The translations under genes were made by a program, and so were the position numbers. Below the pieces are notes generated by a model. That model had not been told where the DNA came from. It saw only the letters and a list, made by a program, of their open reading frames with translations, and searched no databases. A stretch of DNA of 64,000 nucleotides, taken from contig FOSY01000013.1 in NCBI GenBank assembly GCA_900114405.1, positions 32,422 to 96,421 on the forward strand, written 5' to 3'. This DNA comes from Lachnospiraceae bacterium KH1T2 (GTDB lineage Bacteria; Bacillota; Clostridia; Lachnospirales; Lachnospiraceae). Positions 36,719 through 45,346 of the stretch are shown piece by piece. How positions within the stretch are numbered: position 1 is the stretch's first letter; each line of letters starts with the position of its first letter.

Positions 36719-37707
36719 CACAAAGTTCCGGCATATACTCCTTCTGCAAATTTTCCTACACGGCTTTCTGCAAGCCTTTCAAGGTCTCCAGGCTCTCCGC
36801 CTTGCGGAATTTGTATCTTCTTTATCTTAGAGCTAAGTTCATCAAGTTTATTTACATGAAAAACCATTTCTAAGTGCTCCAATTTTGCCCTTGAGATCCT
36901 GTCGTCCCGAAATGGTACATAGATTCGACTGCAATCTGCAAGTACATCCATCGTCCACTCCTCTTCTCTTCCAAAGTCTACGATGACCTTATCATACTCT
37001 GATTTCATAAGCTCATTAAAAAGCTTTATCCATATCTCACTTTCAGTAGTTCTCAGATCCTCAGAAAACAATGCCGGCGGTACATAGTCTAAGTTCCCCA
37101 AATGCTTCACCGTCTCTGCGAGCTTTACTAAGCAGCTTCCTCTGTTTCCTTTCAGATAAAATATTAATTCCGCAAGTGTCATCGACTTTTCATTTCTGAT
37201 AAGGTGATGAATCCCCGAGAAACTCTCAAGATTCAGATACAGCACCTTTTCTCGCTGTGCCAAGACCTGCCCCAGTGCCAATGCAAATGTAGTCTTTCCG
37301 CATCCGCCGACCGGTGAAAAAACACCTATGAGTTCAACTTTACTCTCTTTTCTGTTTTTAACTAAAGCCGGAGCTCGATCCGCATATTGCCTGAATATTT
37401 CCCGCATTATATTTTCACAGGATTGAAATTTGCATATCGCCTTATAGCCTTTAATACTTTCGATTTCGTCTGCTTCTGTAAGTATCAGCGACAGCCCGCC
37501 AAGCTTTAATTCCGGCTCTTCTTCCAAAAGAGACTCTGCTGCGAGCATCATTTCGGGAGTATGTTCTTCTAAATATTTTTTAAGCTGCCTAATCTCGCTA
37601 AAGCCCTGAATTTCAACCTGAATCACCGCATTATTTGCTATATATTTCATCAGGCGACGTACATAGACTTCATCCTTGTCATATATCACAAATATATCTT
37701 CTTTCAT
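36718..37707 (-). CDS. TadZ/CpaE-like pilus localisation ATPase
   Basis: A 329-residue protein of the ParA/MinD fold. An atypical receiver-like N-terminal part (about 1-110) is followed by the deviant Walker A 'SPVGGCGKTTFALALGQ' and 'DKVIVDFGREEEWTMDVLAD'. TadZ/CpaE proteins place the pilus machinery at a cell site. The ATG at 37707 has AAAGG nine bases upstream and is preferred over a TTG at 37716. It sits between the prepilin peptidase and the ATPase genes. Confidence 0.88.
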   Translation of the reverse strand: MKEDIFVIYDKDEVYVRRLMKYIANNAVIQVEIQGFSEIRQLKKYLEEHTPEMMLAAESLLEEEPELKLGGLSLILTEADEIESIKGYKAICKFQSCENIMREIFRQYADRAPALVKNRKESKVELIGVFSPVGGCGKTTFALALGQVLAQREKVLYLNLESFSGIHHLIRNEKSMTLAELIFYLKGNRGSCLVKLAETVKHLGNLDYVPPALFSEDLRTTESEIWIKLFNELMKSEYDKVIVDFGREEEWTMDVLADCSRIYVPFRDDRISRAKLEHLEMVFHVNKLDELSSKIKKIQIPQGGEPGDLERLAESRVGKFAEGVYAGTL

Positions 37708-37720
37708 AAAGTACAACCTT

Positions 37721-38131
37721 TCAGCACAATGTCACTAAAACACCCAAAGAAATAGGGATAAGCATCGGAATTCTAAGATTTTTTGAATCCCTGTTGGCGA
37801 CTGCCATTAAAATAAATAAAACCGAAGCCGCAATGGTGATCGGTATCATGGCATTTATAAGGCATGAACTTCCGATCATCATGCAGAGAGCCATGAGAAA
37901 TTTCACATCTCCGGCACCGATAAGTCCGGCTGAATATAGCGGAAACATCACTGCAAACACTATCATCACGCTTACAACCCTTTGAAACAGCTCTTCCGAG
38001 CTGATATTTCCATGATTCAGCCATAAATCTATCAGAAAAAAAGTTAAGATCATTAAATTGTCAGCTTTCCTATATTTCAGGTCAGTAATAGATCCCGCCG
38101 TAAGAAAGCAAAATAAATTAAAACTATTCAT
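37721..38131 (-). CDS. A24 prepilin peptidase (CpaA-like), first gene of the Tad operon
   Basis: A 136-residue membrane aspartic protease with motifs 'AGSITDLKYRKADN' and 'GLIGAGDVKFLM' (GxGD). The frame is open to 38359, but a near-consensus promoter lies at 38201-38229, so the ATG at 38131 is the probable start even though its ribosome binding site is weak. It cleaves the Flp pilin leader. Its position just after the promoter makes it the leading gene of an eleven-gene cluster that runs to 28,688. Confidence 0.85.
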   Translation of the reverse strand: MNSFNLFCFLTAGSITDLKYRKADNLMILTFFLIDLWLNHGNISSEELFQRVVSVMIVFAVMFPLYSAGLIGAGDVKFLMALCMMIGSSCLINAMIPITIAASVLFILMAVANRDSKNLRIPMLIPISLGVLVTLC

Positions 38132-38154
38132 GATTAAAATCTGTAAATTGAAAA

Positions 38155-38176
38155 TTTGTACTGAGTCGTACAAAAT
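38155..38176. promoter_or_regulatory. Leader hairpin of the Tad operon
   Basis: TTTGTAC/GTACAAA with a six-base loop lies in the short untranslated leader, about 25 bases before the start codon. It could influence translation of the first gene. Confidence 0.4.
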
Positions 38177-38200
38177 CGAAATGTTTTTAAGACGTTGATG

Positions 38201-38229
38201 AGTATACAACATAACTTTAAGACCGTCAA
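38201..38229 (-). promoter_or_regulatory. Sigma-A promoter of the Tad operon
   Basis: TTGACG (38224-38229) and TATACT (38201-38206) are separated by exactly 17 bases on the minus strand. A 7-bp inverted repeat (GTTACTG/CAGTAAC, 38270-38305) lies about 40 bases upstream of the -35. Confidence 0.8.
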
Positions 38230-38380
38230 TACTTTTGTATACATTTTTCGTTAATCGCGCCGGATTCGGGTTACTGTTCACTCGCTTACAGCTCGCTTCA
38301 GTAACGGGTTTTGCCATTAGAGATTGCATTTCCTTATCCGAATCCGTGCGCATACTCACGAAGCGTTTAACTCAGCTTTT

Positions 38381-40273
38381 TCATACTTTATACTTTTCTG
38401 CAAATTCATTCATCGATACAGGCTTTGAATAGTAAAAGCCCTGCAGATAATCGCAGCCGATTTTTTGCATCTCTTCCGCCATCTGCATGTCTTCTATTCC
38501 TTCTGCCGTAATGCCGAAATTCATCTGTTTAAAAGTCTGAACCATCGTCGGCAGCAACTCATCGCGCTCTCTGCAATAATCCCATACAAGACCCTTATCT
38601 ATCTTTATATTTATGAATGTGCATTTTTTTAGTCTCAAAAGATTAGAGTAGCCTGTTCCATAATCATCCAAAACAAATTGGAATCCTTTTTCCTCCATTA
38701 GCTGCATCTGTCTTTGAAGGTATGCAGCATCTATCATGGATTCTTCTGTAATCTCCAGACGAATCTTTCCCGTAGGCACTCTATATTTCTGTGCTATGGC
38801 AGCCAATCTTTCTCCCAGATCAAATTTCATTAACTGTGCCGGAGAAAGGTTTACGTTTATCCACTTGATCCCCATGGCTTCAAGGTCATTATCTTTTATA
38901 AATTCACAGGTTTTTTCAAATACCTGCTCTCCCAATTCATTTATCCGCCCGCTGCTCTCGGCTACGGGAACGAACACCGTCGGAGAGATGATATTTCCCT
39001 GCGGGTCTCTGATCCTCGCCAGCGCTTCTGCTCCCTCTATAAGCCCGGTCTCAACATTGATAAGAGGCTGGAGAAATACTTCGACAGCCCTTTTTTCCAA
39101 CGCATATTTGAGGCTCTTTCTAACGACTGTATCCTGCTCGATATGTGCGAATTCTTTCTCTGTGACTTCGATCTTCTCACTTCCGCCCGAATTATCAAGC
39201 TTTTCAAAAGCATAGATCATTGTATTTAATAACTTATCCGCTGACTCACTGCTTTTAGTAATATCACCTGTTATAAATCCTACCTCCAGATAGAGTTCTG
39301 TGTCTTTTGAACGCCATACTTTTCTGAATCGTTCTTCTATCTGACGGCAGATTGCCATTACATCCATTCCTTTAGGGACAAGTATTATAAATCTGCCCTT
39401 TCTGTAATAAAATACTTCTGTACCCCTAAAAGTCTGAGTGAAATATCTGGCGATGAGAAACACCCCTTCATCCATCTGCCTTGTTCCGTAAATATCACGC
39501 ATCTCATGATATTTATGTATCATTATTCCCACATATTTGTACTCACGGCAGCCAAGATTTTCCTCCAAATATTCTCTTAGTGCCCTGCTGTTGAATACAA
39601 TTCCTCCATTTTCCAGATTATATTCCGGATTTTCAAAAGCAAGGTACACCACAATGATCGCCATGATGCAAAAAGTGTCCATCAGCAATATTTTCGGAAA
39701 GTACATCCTTGCAACGAGGCCGCACATCAATATGAAATTGTACAGAAAAAGGCTGTACCACTCACGCTTTCTCTTGCTTTTATCCCGATTCAATACAACA
39801 AGCAGATACGAAATTAACAGATAAAAGAAGGAACATAAGTAAATTATCTTGTAAAATGGTCCAGAGTGATAACCTTTTTCGTCAATATAGAAAACCGCTT
39901 TTGAAAAGAAAGAAGACAATGCGATCAGTACACAGATATAAAACGGCAGCGATGTCAGGTGGCTGATCATAGTAGAATCTCTTCTTTTCTTTCCCAAAAC
40001 ACTTTCATTAAATTGATACAAGATAAATGACCTGGTGTAAAACGTTATAAAATAAAACATGTTTGCCAGAATCACCAAAGTAGCACTATATTTCCAATAG
40101 AAATTATCTACATAGCTTGAAAAGATACCTGATGTTACAACCAGTGTTTCTACGATCAATATTCGCAAAAATGCACGATTTCTCCGAACATTGAGCCGTG
40201 GAAGTGAAAAATAAAATGATAAAAAGATAGCAAGTATTAATAAAGACGGTACTGCAAAACTTAAATCCCACAT
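38381..40273 (-). CDS. Membrane c-di-GMP phosphodiesterase (degenerate GGDEF + EAL)
   Basis: A 630-residue protein. About seven membrane helices fill residues 1-210. A GGDEF-type domain (about 225-370) has lost its signature: 'FYYRKGRFIILVPKG' stands where GGDEF is expected, so it should not make c-di-GMP. The EAL domain (about 385-625) keeps 'EGAEALARIRDPQG', 'NVNLSPAQL', 'EITEESMI', 'LDDYGTGYSNL', 'KIDKGLV' and 'ITAEGIE', the metal and catalytic residues for c-di-GMP hydrolysis. AAGGA lies eight bases before the ATG. It stands directly upstream of the Tad operon promoter, so a role in pilus or surface-attachment control is plausible. Confidence 0.93.
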   Translation of the reverse strand: MWDLSFAVPSLLILAIFLSFYFSLPRLNVRRNRAFLRILIVETLVVTSGIFSSYVDNFYWKYSATLVILANMFYFITFYTRSFILYQFNESVLGKKRRDSTMISHLTSLPFYICVLIALSSFFSKAVFYIDEKGYHSGPFYKIIYLCSFFYLLISYLLVVLNRDKSKRKREWYSLFLYNFILMCGLVARMYFPKILLMDTFCIMAIIVVYLAFENPEYNLENGGIVFNSRALREYLEENLGCREYKYVGIMIHKYHEMRDIYGTRQMDEGVFLIARYFTQTFRGTEVFYYRKGRFIILVPKGMDVMAICRQIEERFRKVWRSKDTELYLEVGFITGDITKSSESADKLLNTMIYAFEKLDNSGGSEKIEVTEKEFAHIEQDTVVRKSLKYALEKRAVEVFLQPLINVETGLIEGAEALARIRDPQGNIISPTVFVPVAESSGRINELGEQVFEKTCEFIKDNDLEAMGIKWINVNLSPAQLMKFDLGERLAAIAQKYRVPTGKIRLEITEESMIDAAYLQRQMQLMEEKGFQFVLDDYGTGYSNLLRLKKCTFINIKIDKGLVWDYCRERDELLPTMVQTFKQMNFGITAEGIEDMQMAEEMQKIGCDYLQGFYYSKPVSMNEFAEKYKV

Positions 40274-40354
40274 AGTTTACATCCTTGCAATTTTAATCAG
40301 CAAAAAAACAAAATACACCGTATTACATTTACTATATCGGCTAAATTACAGCTA

Positions 40355-40407
40355 AAAAAACCTCCCAGGCAGACTTTAGTTATTTAACATATCTGCTTAG
40401 GAGGTTT
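40355..40407 (-). terminator. pflB terminator
   Basis: AAACCTCC/GGAGGTTT and GCAGA/TCTGC stems, followed on the minus strand by seven T. It lies about 80 bases past the pflB stop. Confidence 0.85.
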
Positions 40408-40487
40408 CACTTTACTGACGCTTACTATAGAGCGACAGCCCCATCTTTATTAATTTGTTTACAAGATGTTATCGTTTTTTGTATTTA

Positions 40488-42752
40488 TTACATGTGCTCG
40501 TGGAATGTTCTGCTGATAACATCAAGCTGCTGCTCACGTGTAAGGTCGATAAACTTAACAGCATATCCTGAAACACGGATCGTAAAGTTAGCATACTCAG
40601 GCTTTTCAGGATGTTCCATAGCATCCTTAAGCTTCTCGATACCGAATACGTTAACATTAAGGTGGTGAGCACCCTTGTCGAAGTATCCGTCAAGTACATT
40701 CACAAGGTTCTGTGTTCTCTCTTCATCAGAGTGACCAAGAGCATTTGGGTTCATTGTCTGAGTATTTGAAATTCCATCAAGTGCATACTCATATGGAAGC
40801 TTTGCTACTGAGTTAAGAGAAGCAAGAAGTCCGCTCTGCTCAGCACCGTATGAAGGGTTAGCTCCCGGTGAGAATGGCTTGAATGCCTCACGTCCATCAG
40901 GAAGAGCACCTGTAGCCTTACCATAAACAACGTTAGAAGTAATTGTAAGGATAGATGTAGTAGGCTCAGAATTTCTGTATGTGTGATACTTCTTGATCTT
41001 ATTCATGAATGTCTTAAGAAGCCATACTGCGATCTCATCAGCTCTCTCATCATCATTACCGTATCTTGGGAAGTCACCCTCAACCTTGTAATCTACTACA
41101 AGTCCGCTCTCATCACGAACTGTTGTAACCTTGGCATACTTGATAGCACTAAGTGAATCTACTACGTGTGAGAAGCCCGCGATACCTGTTGCGAAAGTTC
41201 TTCTAACGTCTGTATCGATAAGAGCCATCTCAGCAGCTTCATAGTAGTACTTATCATGCATGTACTGGATAAGGTTAAGGATATTTACATAAAGGCCAGC
41301 GAGCCAGTCCATCATGACATCGTACTTCTTCATTACTTCATCATAGTCAAGTACGTCTGATGTGATAGGCGCATACTCAGGTCCTACCTGCATGTGCTTT
41401 CCTTCCTTATCAAGGAACTTCTCATCCTTACCGCCGTTGATAGCGTAAAGAAGACACTTTGCAAGGTTTGCACGAGCTCCGAAGAACTGCATCTCCTTAC
41501 CTGTCTGTGTAGCAGATACACAGCAGCAGATGCTGTAGTCGTCGCCCCATACAGGACGCATAACATCATCATTCTCATACTGGATAGAAGATGTTGTAAC
41601 TGAGATCTTTGCAGCATATTTCTTAAAGTTCTCTGTAAGTCTTGAAGAGTAAAGAACTGTAAGGTTTGGCTCTGGTGAAGGTCCCATGTTCTCAAGTGTG
41701 TGGAGGAATCTATAGTCTGTCTTTGTAACCATATGACGTCCATCCATGCCAAGACCGCCGACTTCAAGTGTTGCCCATACAGGATCACCTGAGAAAAGTT
41801 CATTGTATGAAGGGATTCTTGCGAACTTAACCATACGGAACTTCATTGTCATGTGGTCGATAAGCTCCTGAGCCTCAGACTCTGTAAGAGTACCCTCTTC
41901 AAGGTCTCTGTTGATATAAATATCAAGGAAAGTAGATATACGACCTACTGACATCGCTGCACCATTCTGTGTCTTGATAGCAGCAAGATATCCGAAGTAC
42001 AGCCACTGAACAGCTTCTTTTGCATTTGAAGCAGCGTTAGAAATATCATAGCCATAGATCTTAGCCATTTCCTTCATTCCGCGAAGTGCTCTGATCTGCT
42101 CGGTGATCTCTTCTCTCTGACGGATGATATCATCTGTCATTGTGCCGCTTCCGCAGTAAGCGAAGTCGTGCTGCTTCTGAGCGATAAGGAAATCAATACC
42201 GTAAAGAGCAACTCTTCTGTAGTCACCTACGATACGTCCTCTGCCGTATGTATCAGGAAGACCTGTAACGATGTGGCTGTGACGTGCACGCATCATCTCA
42301 GGTGTATAAGCATCAAATACTGCCTGATTGTGTGTCTTATGATACTCTGTGAAGATCTTGTGGAACTTCTCATTTACTTTATATCCATAGCTTTCAGCAG
42401 CCTGCTCAGCCATCTTGATTCCGCCGTAAGGCATGAATGCTCTCTTAAGAGGCTTATCTGTCTGAAGACCTACTACTTTTTCGAGATCCTTAAGTGACTC
42501 GTCGATGTAGCCCGGGCCATATGCTGTAATACCCTGTACTACTTCTGTCTCACAGTCAAGAACGCCATTCTTTGCACGCTCTTCCTTCTGGAGTTCCTGA
42601 AGTCTGCCCCAGAGCTTGTTTGTTGCATCTGTAGGGCCGGCAAGGAAGCTCTCATCACCGTCATACTGTGTATAGTTATTCTGAATGAAGTCTCTTACAT
42701 TAACTTCATCGGTCCATTTTGTACCTTTAAAACCACGCCATTCGTTTTTCAT
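40488..42752 (-). CDS. pflB: Pyruvate formate-lyase
   Basis: A 754-residue glycyl-radical enzyme that splits pyruvate with CoA into acetyl-CoA and formate. The active-site cysteines are in '[20 protein letters not shown]' (near 408-410; three consecutive Cys where two are usual). The radical Gly is in the C-terminal '[10 protein letters not shown]' (near residue 730). Length and the N-terminal '[11 protein letters not shown]' fit the classical PflB type. GGAG lies six bases before the ATG. It is monocistronic, with a complex upstream region (42828-42917). The activase is not adjacent but about 2.6 kb away on the other strand. Confidence 0.97.
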   Translation of the reverse strand: MKNEWRGFKGTKWTDEVNVRDFIQNNYTQYDGDESFLAGPTDATNKLWGRLQELQKEERAKNGVLDCETEVVQGITAYGPGYIDESLKDLEKVVGLQTDKPLKRAFMPYGGIKMAEQAAESYGYKVNEKFHKIFTEYHKTHNQAVFDAYTPEMMRARHSHIVTGLPDTYGRGRIVGDYRRVALYGIDFLIAQKQHDFAYCGSGTMTDDIIRQREEITEQIRALRGMKEMAKIYGYDISNAASNAKEAVQWLYFGYLAAIKTQNGAAMSVGRISTFLDIYINRDLEEGTLTESEAQELIDHMTMKFRMVKFARIPSYNELFSGDPVWATLEVGGLGMDGRHMVTKTDYRFLHTLENMGPSPEPNLTVLYSSRLTENFKKYAAKISVTTSSIQYENDDVMRPVWGDDYSICCCVSATQTGKEMQFFGARANLAKCLLYAINGGKDEKFLDKEGKHMQVGPEYAPITSDVLDYDEVMKKYDVMMDWLAGLYVNILNLIQYMHDKYYYEAAEMALIDTDVRRTFATGIAGFSHVVDSLSAIKYAKVTTVRDESGLVVDYKVEGDFPRYGNDDERADEIAVWLLKTFMNKIKKYHTYRNSEPTTSILTITSNVVYGKATGALPDGREAFKPFSPGANPSYGAEQSGLLASLNSVAKLPYEYALDGISNTQTMNPNALGHSDEERTQNLVNVLDGYFDKGAHHLNVNVFGIEKLKDAMEHPEKPEYANFTIRVSGYAVKFIDLTREQQLDVISRTFHEHM

Positions 42753-42827
42753 AATGCGCTCCTTCTCATGTATACAACTCTTTGTTGCTTTCGCTCTCTA
42801 AGTTATCATATAGCGTTTAACGATTCA

Positions 42828-42841
42828 TTGATTTAAATCAA
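42828..42841. promoter_or_regulatory. Perfect FNR-type box at the pflB promoter
   Basis: TTGATTTAAATCAA is an exact match to the FNR consensus TTGAT-N4-ATCAA. It is centred roughly 35-40 bases upstream of the likely pflB transcription start (possible -10 TATGAT, 42805-42810), the position of class II activator sites. A Crp/Fnr regulator with the matching recognition helix is encoded at 44663. Confidence 0.75.
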
Positions 42842-42842
42842 C

Positions 42843-42860
42843 TTGTGAATTTTTTAACGT
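42843..42860. promoter_or_regulatory. Rex-like operator upstream of pflB
   Basis: TTGTGAATTTTTTAACGT has a full left half-site (TTGTGAA) and five of seven positions of a clostridial right half-site (TTAACAA). Rex represses fermentation genes according to NADH/NAD+. No rex gene is in the window. Confidence 0.45.
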
Positions 42861-42864
42861 AAAG

Positions 42865-42917
42865 TTGTTATCTTTTGCTAACCCAGTGTTTTTTCCTATT
42901 GTTATCTCATGCTAACC
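42865..42917. repeat. Two 19-bp direct repeats upstream of pflB
   Basis: TTGTTATCTTTTGCTAACC (42865-42883) and TTGTTATCTCATGCTAACC (42899-42917) differ at two positions and start 34 bases apart, about three helix turns. Each has GTTA/TAAC ends. The second overlaps the end of the 35-codon ORF. They look like paired regulator sites. Confidence 0.6.
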
Positions 42918-43014
42918 TCGACAAAATATTTAAATTTTTGACTATTATGCCCAATACAGCTATGTTTTTATTCAAAAACATCGACATTTTAAATGAATCA
43001 AGCATCTGAATCAT
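42907..43014 (-). CDS. Putative 35-residue small protein or leader peptide upstream of pflB
   Basis: A 35-codon ORF beginning 'MIQMLDSFKMSMFLNKNIAV' and ending 'SRLA', with a strong AAAGGAGGT 12 bases before the ATG. It has a basic, moderately hydrophobic helix-like stretch. It follows the terminator of the NlpC/P60 gene and ends about 150 bases before pflB on the same strand. It may be a real small protein or a regulatory leader peptide. No homologue is known to me. Confidence 0.5.
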   Translation of the reverse strand: MIQMLDSFKMSMFLNKNIAVLGIIVKNLNILSRLA

Positions 43015-43061
43015 CGTATTTTCACACCTCCTTTGTAAAATTTGAATTTCCGATTTATAAG

Positions 43062-43110
43062 AAAAAAAGAGATCTCAGACAAGTGTATATAACACCTGCC
43101 GAGATCTCTT
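43062..43110 (-). terminator. NlpC/P60 gene terminator
   Basis: AAGAGATCTC/GAGATCTCTT, a 10-bp perfect stem followed on the minus strand by a T run, directly after the stop codon. Confidence 0.88.
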
Positions 43111-43114
43111 ATTA

Positions 43115-44323
43115 TCATTCTGATATTACTCTTCTTACCGCTGCCGGTTTTCTATAGTATGCATTTGAAATCTTGATACCCGTTTTAGGGCTTGAAGCAT
43201 TTATAACCTGTCCGCCGCCGATATAGATAGCCACGTGATTTATGCGTCCGTACTTCGCATAGAAGAACAGATCGCCCGGTTTAGCTTCGCTTGCAGAAAT
43301 AGCTGTTCCGCATCTTGCCTGCTCTCTTGATGTTCTTGGAAGAGAGATTCCAAAGTTACGGAATACGCTCTGTACATAGCCTGAGCAGTCTGCACCCTTC
43401 GTAAGTGATGTTCCTCCCCATACATATGGATTACCAAGGAACTTCTTAGAGAAGTTAACAAGGTTTACTCTAAGCTCTGAAACACCCTGACCATACTTAA
43501 GCTCTGCTGTAGAAAGAGCCTTCTCAAGCTTTATCTCAAAGTCGACATATTCTGCCTTTACCCAGCCTTCATCATCATCGATAGCTACTTTGATCCACTC
43601 GTCGCCTTCTTCACCCTCGGTTATCTCAAGTTCCTCGTCCATAGGAACCATTGTGAGACACTCAGAATCAGCACTTGCTTCTCCTCTTACGAAAAGTGTA
43701 GTTGTATTGACCTTTGCAACGATAGTCTTTACTTCTTCCGCCTTGGCTCTTGCCTCATCTCCGGAAAGAAGGAAATCTGCCTTAACATAACCTTCTACAG
43801 AGCCAGACTTAATGTGGGACCAGCCATCCTTTGTCTCGATTATCTCACAGGCTGCATTTTTACGCATTTTACCAACGACTTCGCCGTTTTCTTCTGCAGT
43901 TTTGCGGACATTAAGGCTGTCTGCAACCTTTGCGATACCGAGATTCTTATATCCGGCAAGGTCGTCTTTCTCCGCTGCCGCCTTCTCTTCGACTTCTTCC
44001 GCGATCTCTTTGATAGACTTAGATGAACCTGCACCGGCACCGATCTCAGAAGCATCTACTGCTTTTTTGTCTTCATCAGATGATTCATCTTCAGACGCCT
44101 TGCTCTCCTCTGAAGCTGCATCCTCTTTATCTTCCTCTGCTTCCTCGACATCAGTTTCAGCTTTCTGCTCAGACGCCGCTGTATCAGCGTCTGCAACTGC
44201 AGTCACGTCGCCCTCGATAAGTGTTCCTGCACCAGCAGAATATCTGACCTTAGATGAAGCATATATAGTTGTAGGTATAAGTAAAAGCCCTGACATAAGA
44301 GCTATGATTATCTTTTTATGCAT
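43115..44323 (-). CDS. Secreted SH3-domain NlpC/P60 cell-wall endopeptidase
   Basis: A 402-residue exported enzyme. The ATG at 44323 has AAGGA nine bases upstream. A signal peptide (1-22) precedes an acidic, low-complexity Glu/Ala linker (about 40-115). Two bacterial SH3 domains follow ('VADSLNVRKTAEENGEVVGK' and 'TTLFVRGEASADSECLTMVP'). The NlpC/P60 domain (about 295-400) has catalytic Cys in 'GADCSGYVQS' and His in 'RINHVAIYIGGG'. It should cut peptidoglycan stem peptides (gamma-D-Glu/diamino acid bond) during wall turnover. A strong promoter is seen upstream. Confidence 0.94.
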   Translation of the reverse strand: MHKKIIIALMSGLLLIPTTIYASSKVRYSAGAGTLIEGDVTAVADADTAASEQKAETDVEEAEEDKEDAASEESKASEDESSDEDKKAVDASEIGAGAGSSKSIKEIAEEVEEKAAAEKDDLAGYKNLGIAKVADSLNVRKTAEENGEVVGKMRKNAACEIIETKDGWSHIKSGSVEGYVKADFLLSGDEARAKAEEVKTIVAKVNTTTLFVRGEASADSECLTMVPMDEELEITEGEEGDEWIKVAIDDDEGWVKAEYVDFEIKLEKALSTAELKYGQGVSELRVNLVNFSKKFLGNPYVWGGTSLTKGADCSGYVQSVFRNFGISLPRTSREQARCGTAISASEAKPGDLFFYAKYGRINHVAIYIGGGQVINASSPKTGIKISNAYYRKPAAVRRVISE

Positions 44324-44379
44324 ACAAGCAATTCCTTTTGTATTAATTTGTAAACAATTATTAATTACGCACAAACTTG

Positions 44380-44409
44380 ATTATAGCGTTTTGTATACGG
44401 TTACGTCAA
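44380..44409 (-). promoter_or_regulatory. Sigma-A promoter of the NlpC/P60 gene
   Basis: TTGACG (44404-44409) and TATAAT (44380-44385) with an 18-base spacer on the minus strand. Confidence 0.82.
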
Positions 44410-44589
44410 CGATATAATGTTACAAAATTGTTAAATTTATATGTAACATTTTACTTTTAATTTATATCTCACTCGTTATGACAATCTCCGGCTGAGATAT
44501 ATGCTAACAGGTATCTGTTCCTTAAATATATCAGCGGCACTATCGTTGATCCCTCACCAGGTTTCGTGGGACAAAATTTGAATAATTTT

Positions 44590-44623
44590 TTGAGTTGAAT
44601 CAAAGACGGTACTATGGTATAAG
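44590..44623 (+). promoter_or_regulatory. FNR-type box overlapping the promoter of the Crp/Fnr gene
   Basis: TTGAGTTGAATCAA (44590-44603) matches TTGAT-N4-ATCAA at nine of ten positions. It overlaps the -35 TTGAAT (44595-44600), which is 17 bases from the -10 TATAAG (44618-44623). Overlap with the -35 suggests autorepression. Confidence 0.65.
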
Positions 44624-44662
44624 TATTATAGTTTGACCGAAATCAAAAAGGAGTTGTTTCCT

Positions 44663-45346
44663 ATGGATGATTACATTTACAATATTGACTGTTTTGACAC
44701 AGCTGCAGAGCAGATACCATTCCTCTCCAGCATGCCAAATACCCAGAAGAAATTATTGATCGATAATTCTACTAAAAAAGCAAAGCGAAAAGGCAGTTTT
44801 CTTTTTCGCGAAGGTGAAACAGTCGATGCACTTTACATTATCTTAGACGGAAGAGTTAAGCTCATGCGATACGATTCCGAAGGACGCGAGCAGATAGTCG
44901 GTATCTTTTCGAAAGGAGAAACTATCTGGGAAGGGCTTCTCATCGACGACAGCCAGTTCCCATACTCTGCCGTATGTCTTGAGAAATCACTTATATGCAT
45001 CATCAACAAAAGTGATTTTACTAAGGTTTTAAGTGATTCAAATATTGCTCTTAATATAATCGCCATGCTCAGCCGCAAGCTGCATGACGCAAACGAGCGC
45101 AATCTTCTTCTTTCTACACGAGATCCCAAGACAAGACTTGCCGCATTTCTGATCTACCGCCAAAAGCGGGATCATGCAGACACTATAGACCTCCAGCTGA
45201 GCGATATAGCTGCAAGCCTCAGTATGCGGCCTGAAACTGTAAGTCGTAAGATCACCGAATTGATCGATGAAGGCCTCATCCGCCGAAGCGGCAAGAGCAG
45301 TATTAAGATCTTAAATTTTGAAGGCTTGGAGGGATTAACAATATGA
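44663..45346 (+). CDS. Crp/Fnr-family transcriptional regulator
   Basis: A 227-residue regulator. The ATG at 44663 has AAGGAG nine bases upstream; a TTG at 44633 is less likely. The cyclic-nucleotide-type sensor barrel ('GSFLFREGETVDALYIILDG') is followed by a dimer helix ('LNIIAMLSRKLHDANERNLL') and a winged helix whose recognition helix reads 'MRPETVSRKI'. The ExxSR triplet is the one FNR uses to read TTGAT. The Cys pattern of the FNR iron-sulfur cluster is missing, so the signal is unknown. It overlaps pflA by ATGA, and FNR-type boxes occur at its own and the pflB promoters. Confidence 0.93.
   Translation: MDDYIYNIDCFDTAAEQIPFLSSMPNTQKKLLIDNSTKKAKRKGSFLFREGETVDALYIILDGRVKLMRYDSEGREQIVGIFSKGETIWEGLLIDDSQFPYSAVCLEKSLICIINKSDFTKVLSDSNIALNIIAMLSRKLHDANERNLLLSTRDPKTRLAAFLIYRQKRDHADTIDLQLSDIAASLSMRPETVSRKITELIDEGLIRRSGKSSIKILNFEGLEGLTI

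Larger units (their letters stand above)
44324..44662. other. Divergent regulatory region between NlpC/P60 and Crp/Fnr genes
   Basis: Holds the NlpC/P60 promoter (44380-44409), an inverted repeat TATATCTCA/TGAGATATA (about 44471-44505), a small hairpin with CCTCACC/GTGGG arms near 44550-44575, and the FNR-type box and promoter of the regulator gene (44590-44623). No coding sequence is evident. Confidence 0.55.

Noticed and set aside
38132..38359. N-terminal extension of the first prepilin peptidase
   Set aside because: A near-consensus promoter (38201-38229) and two inverted repeats lie inside this stretch, and the encoded residues do not look like a peptidase N-terminus.
44663..45346. True oxygen-sensing FNR
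   Set aside because: DNA-reading residues fit, but the N-terminal cysteine cluster for a 4Fe-4S centre is missing; only scattered Cys residues are present.
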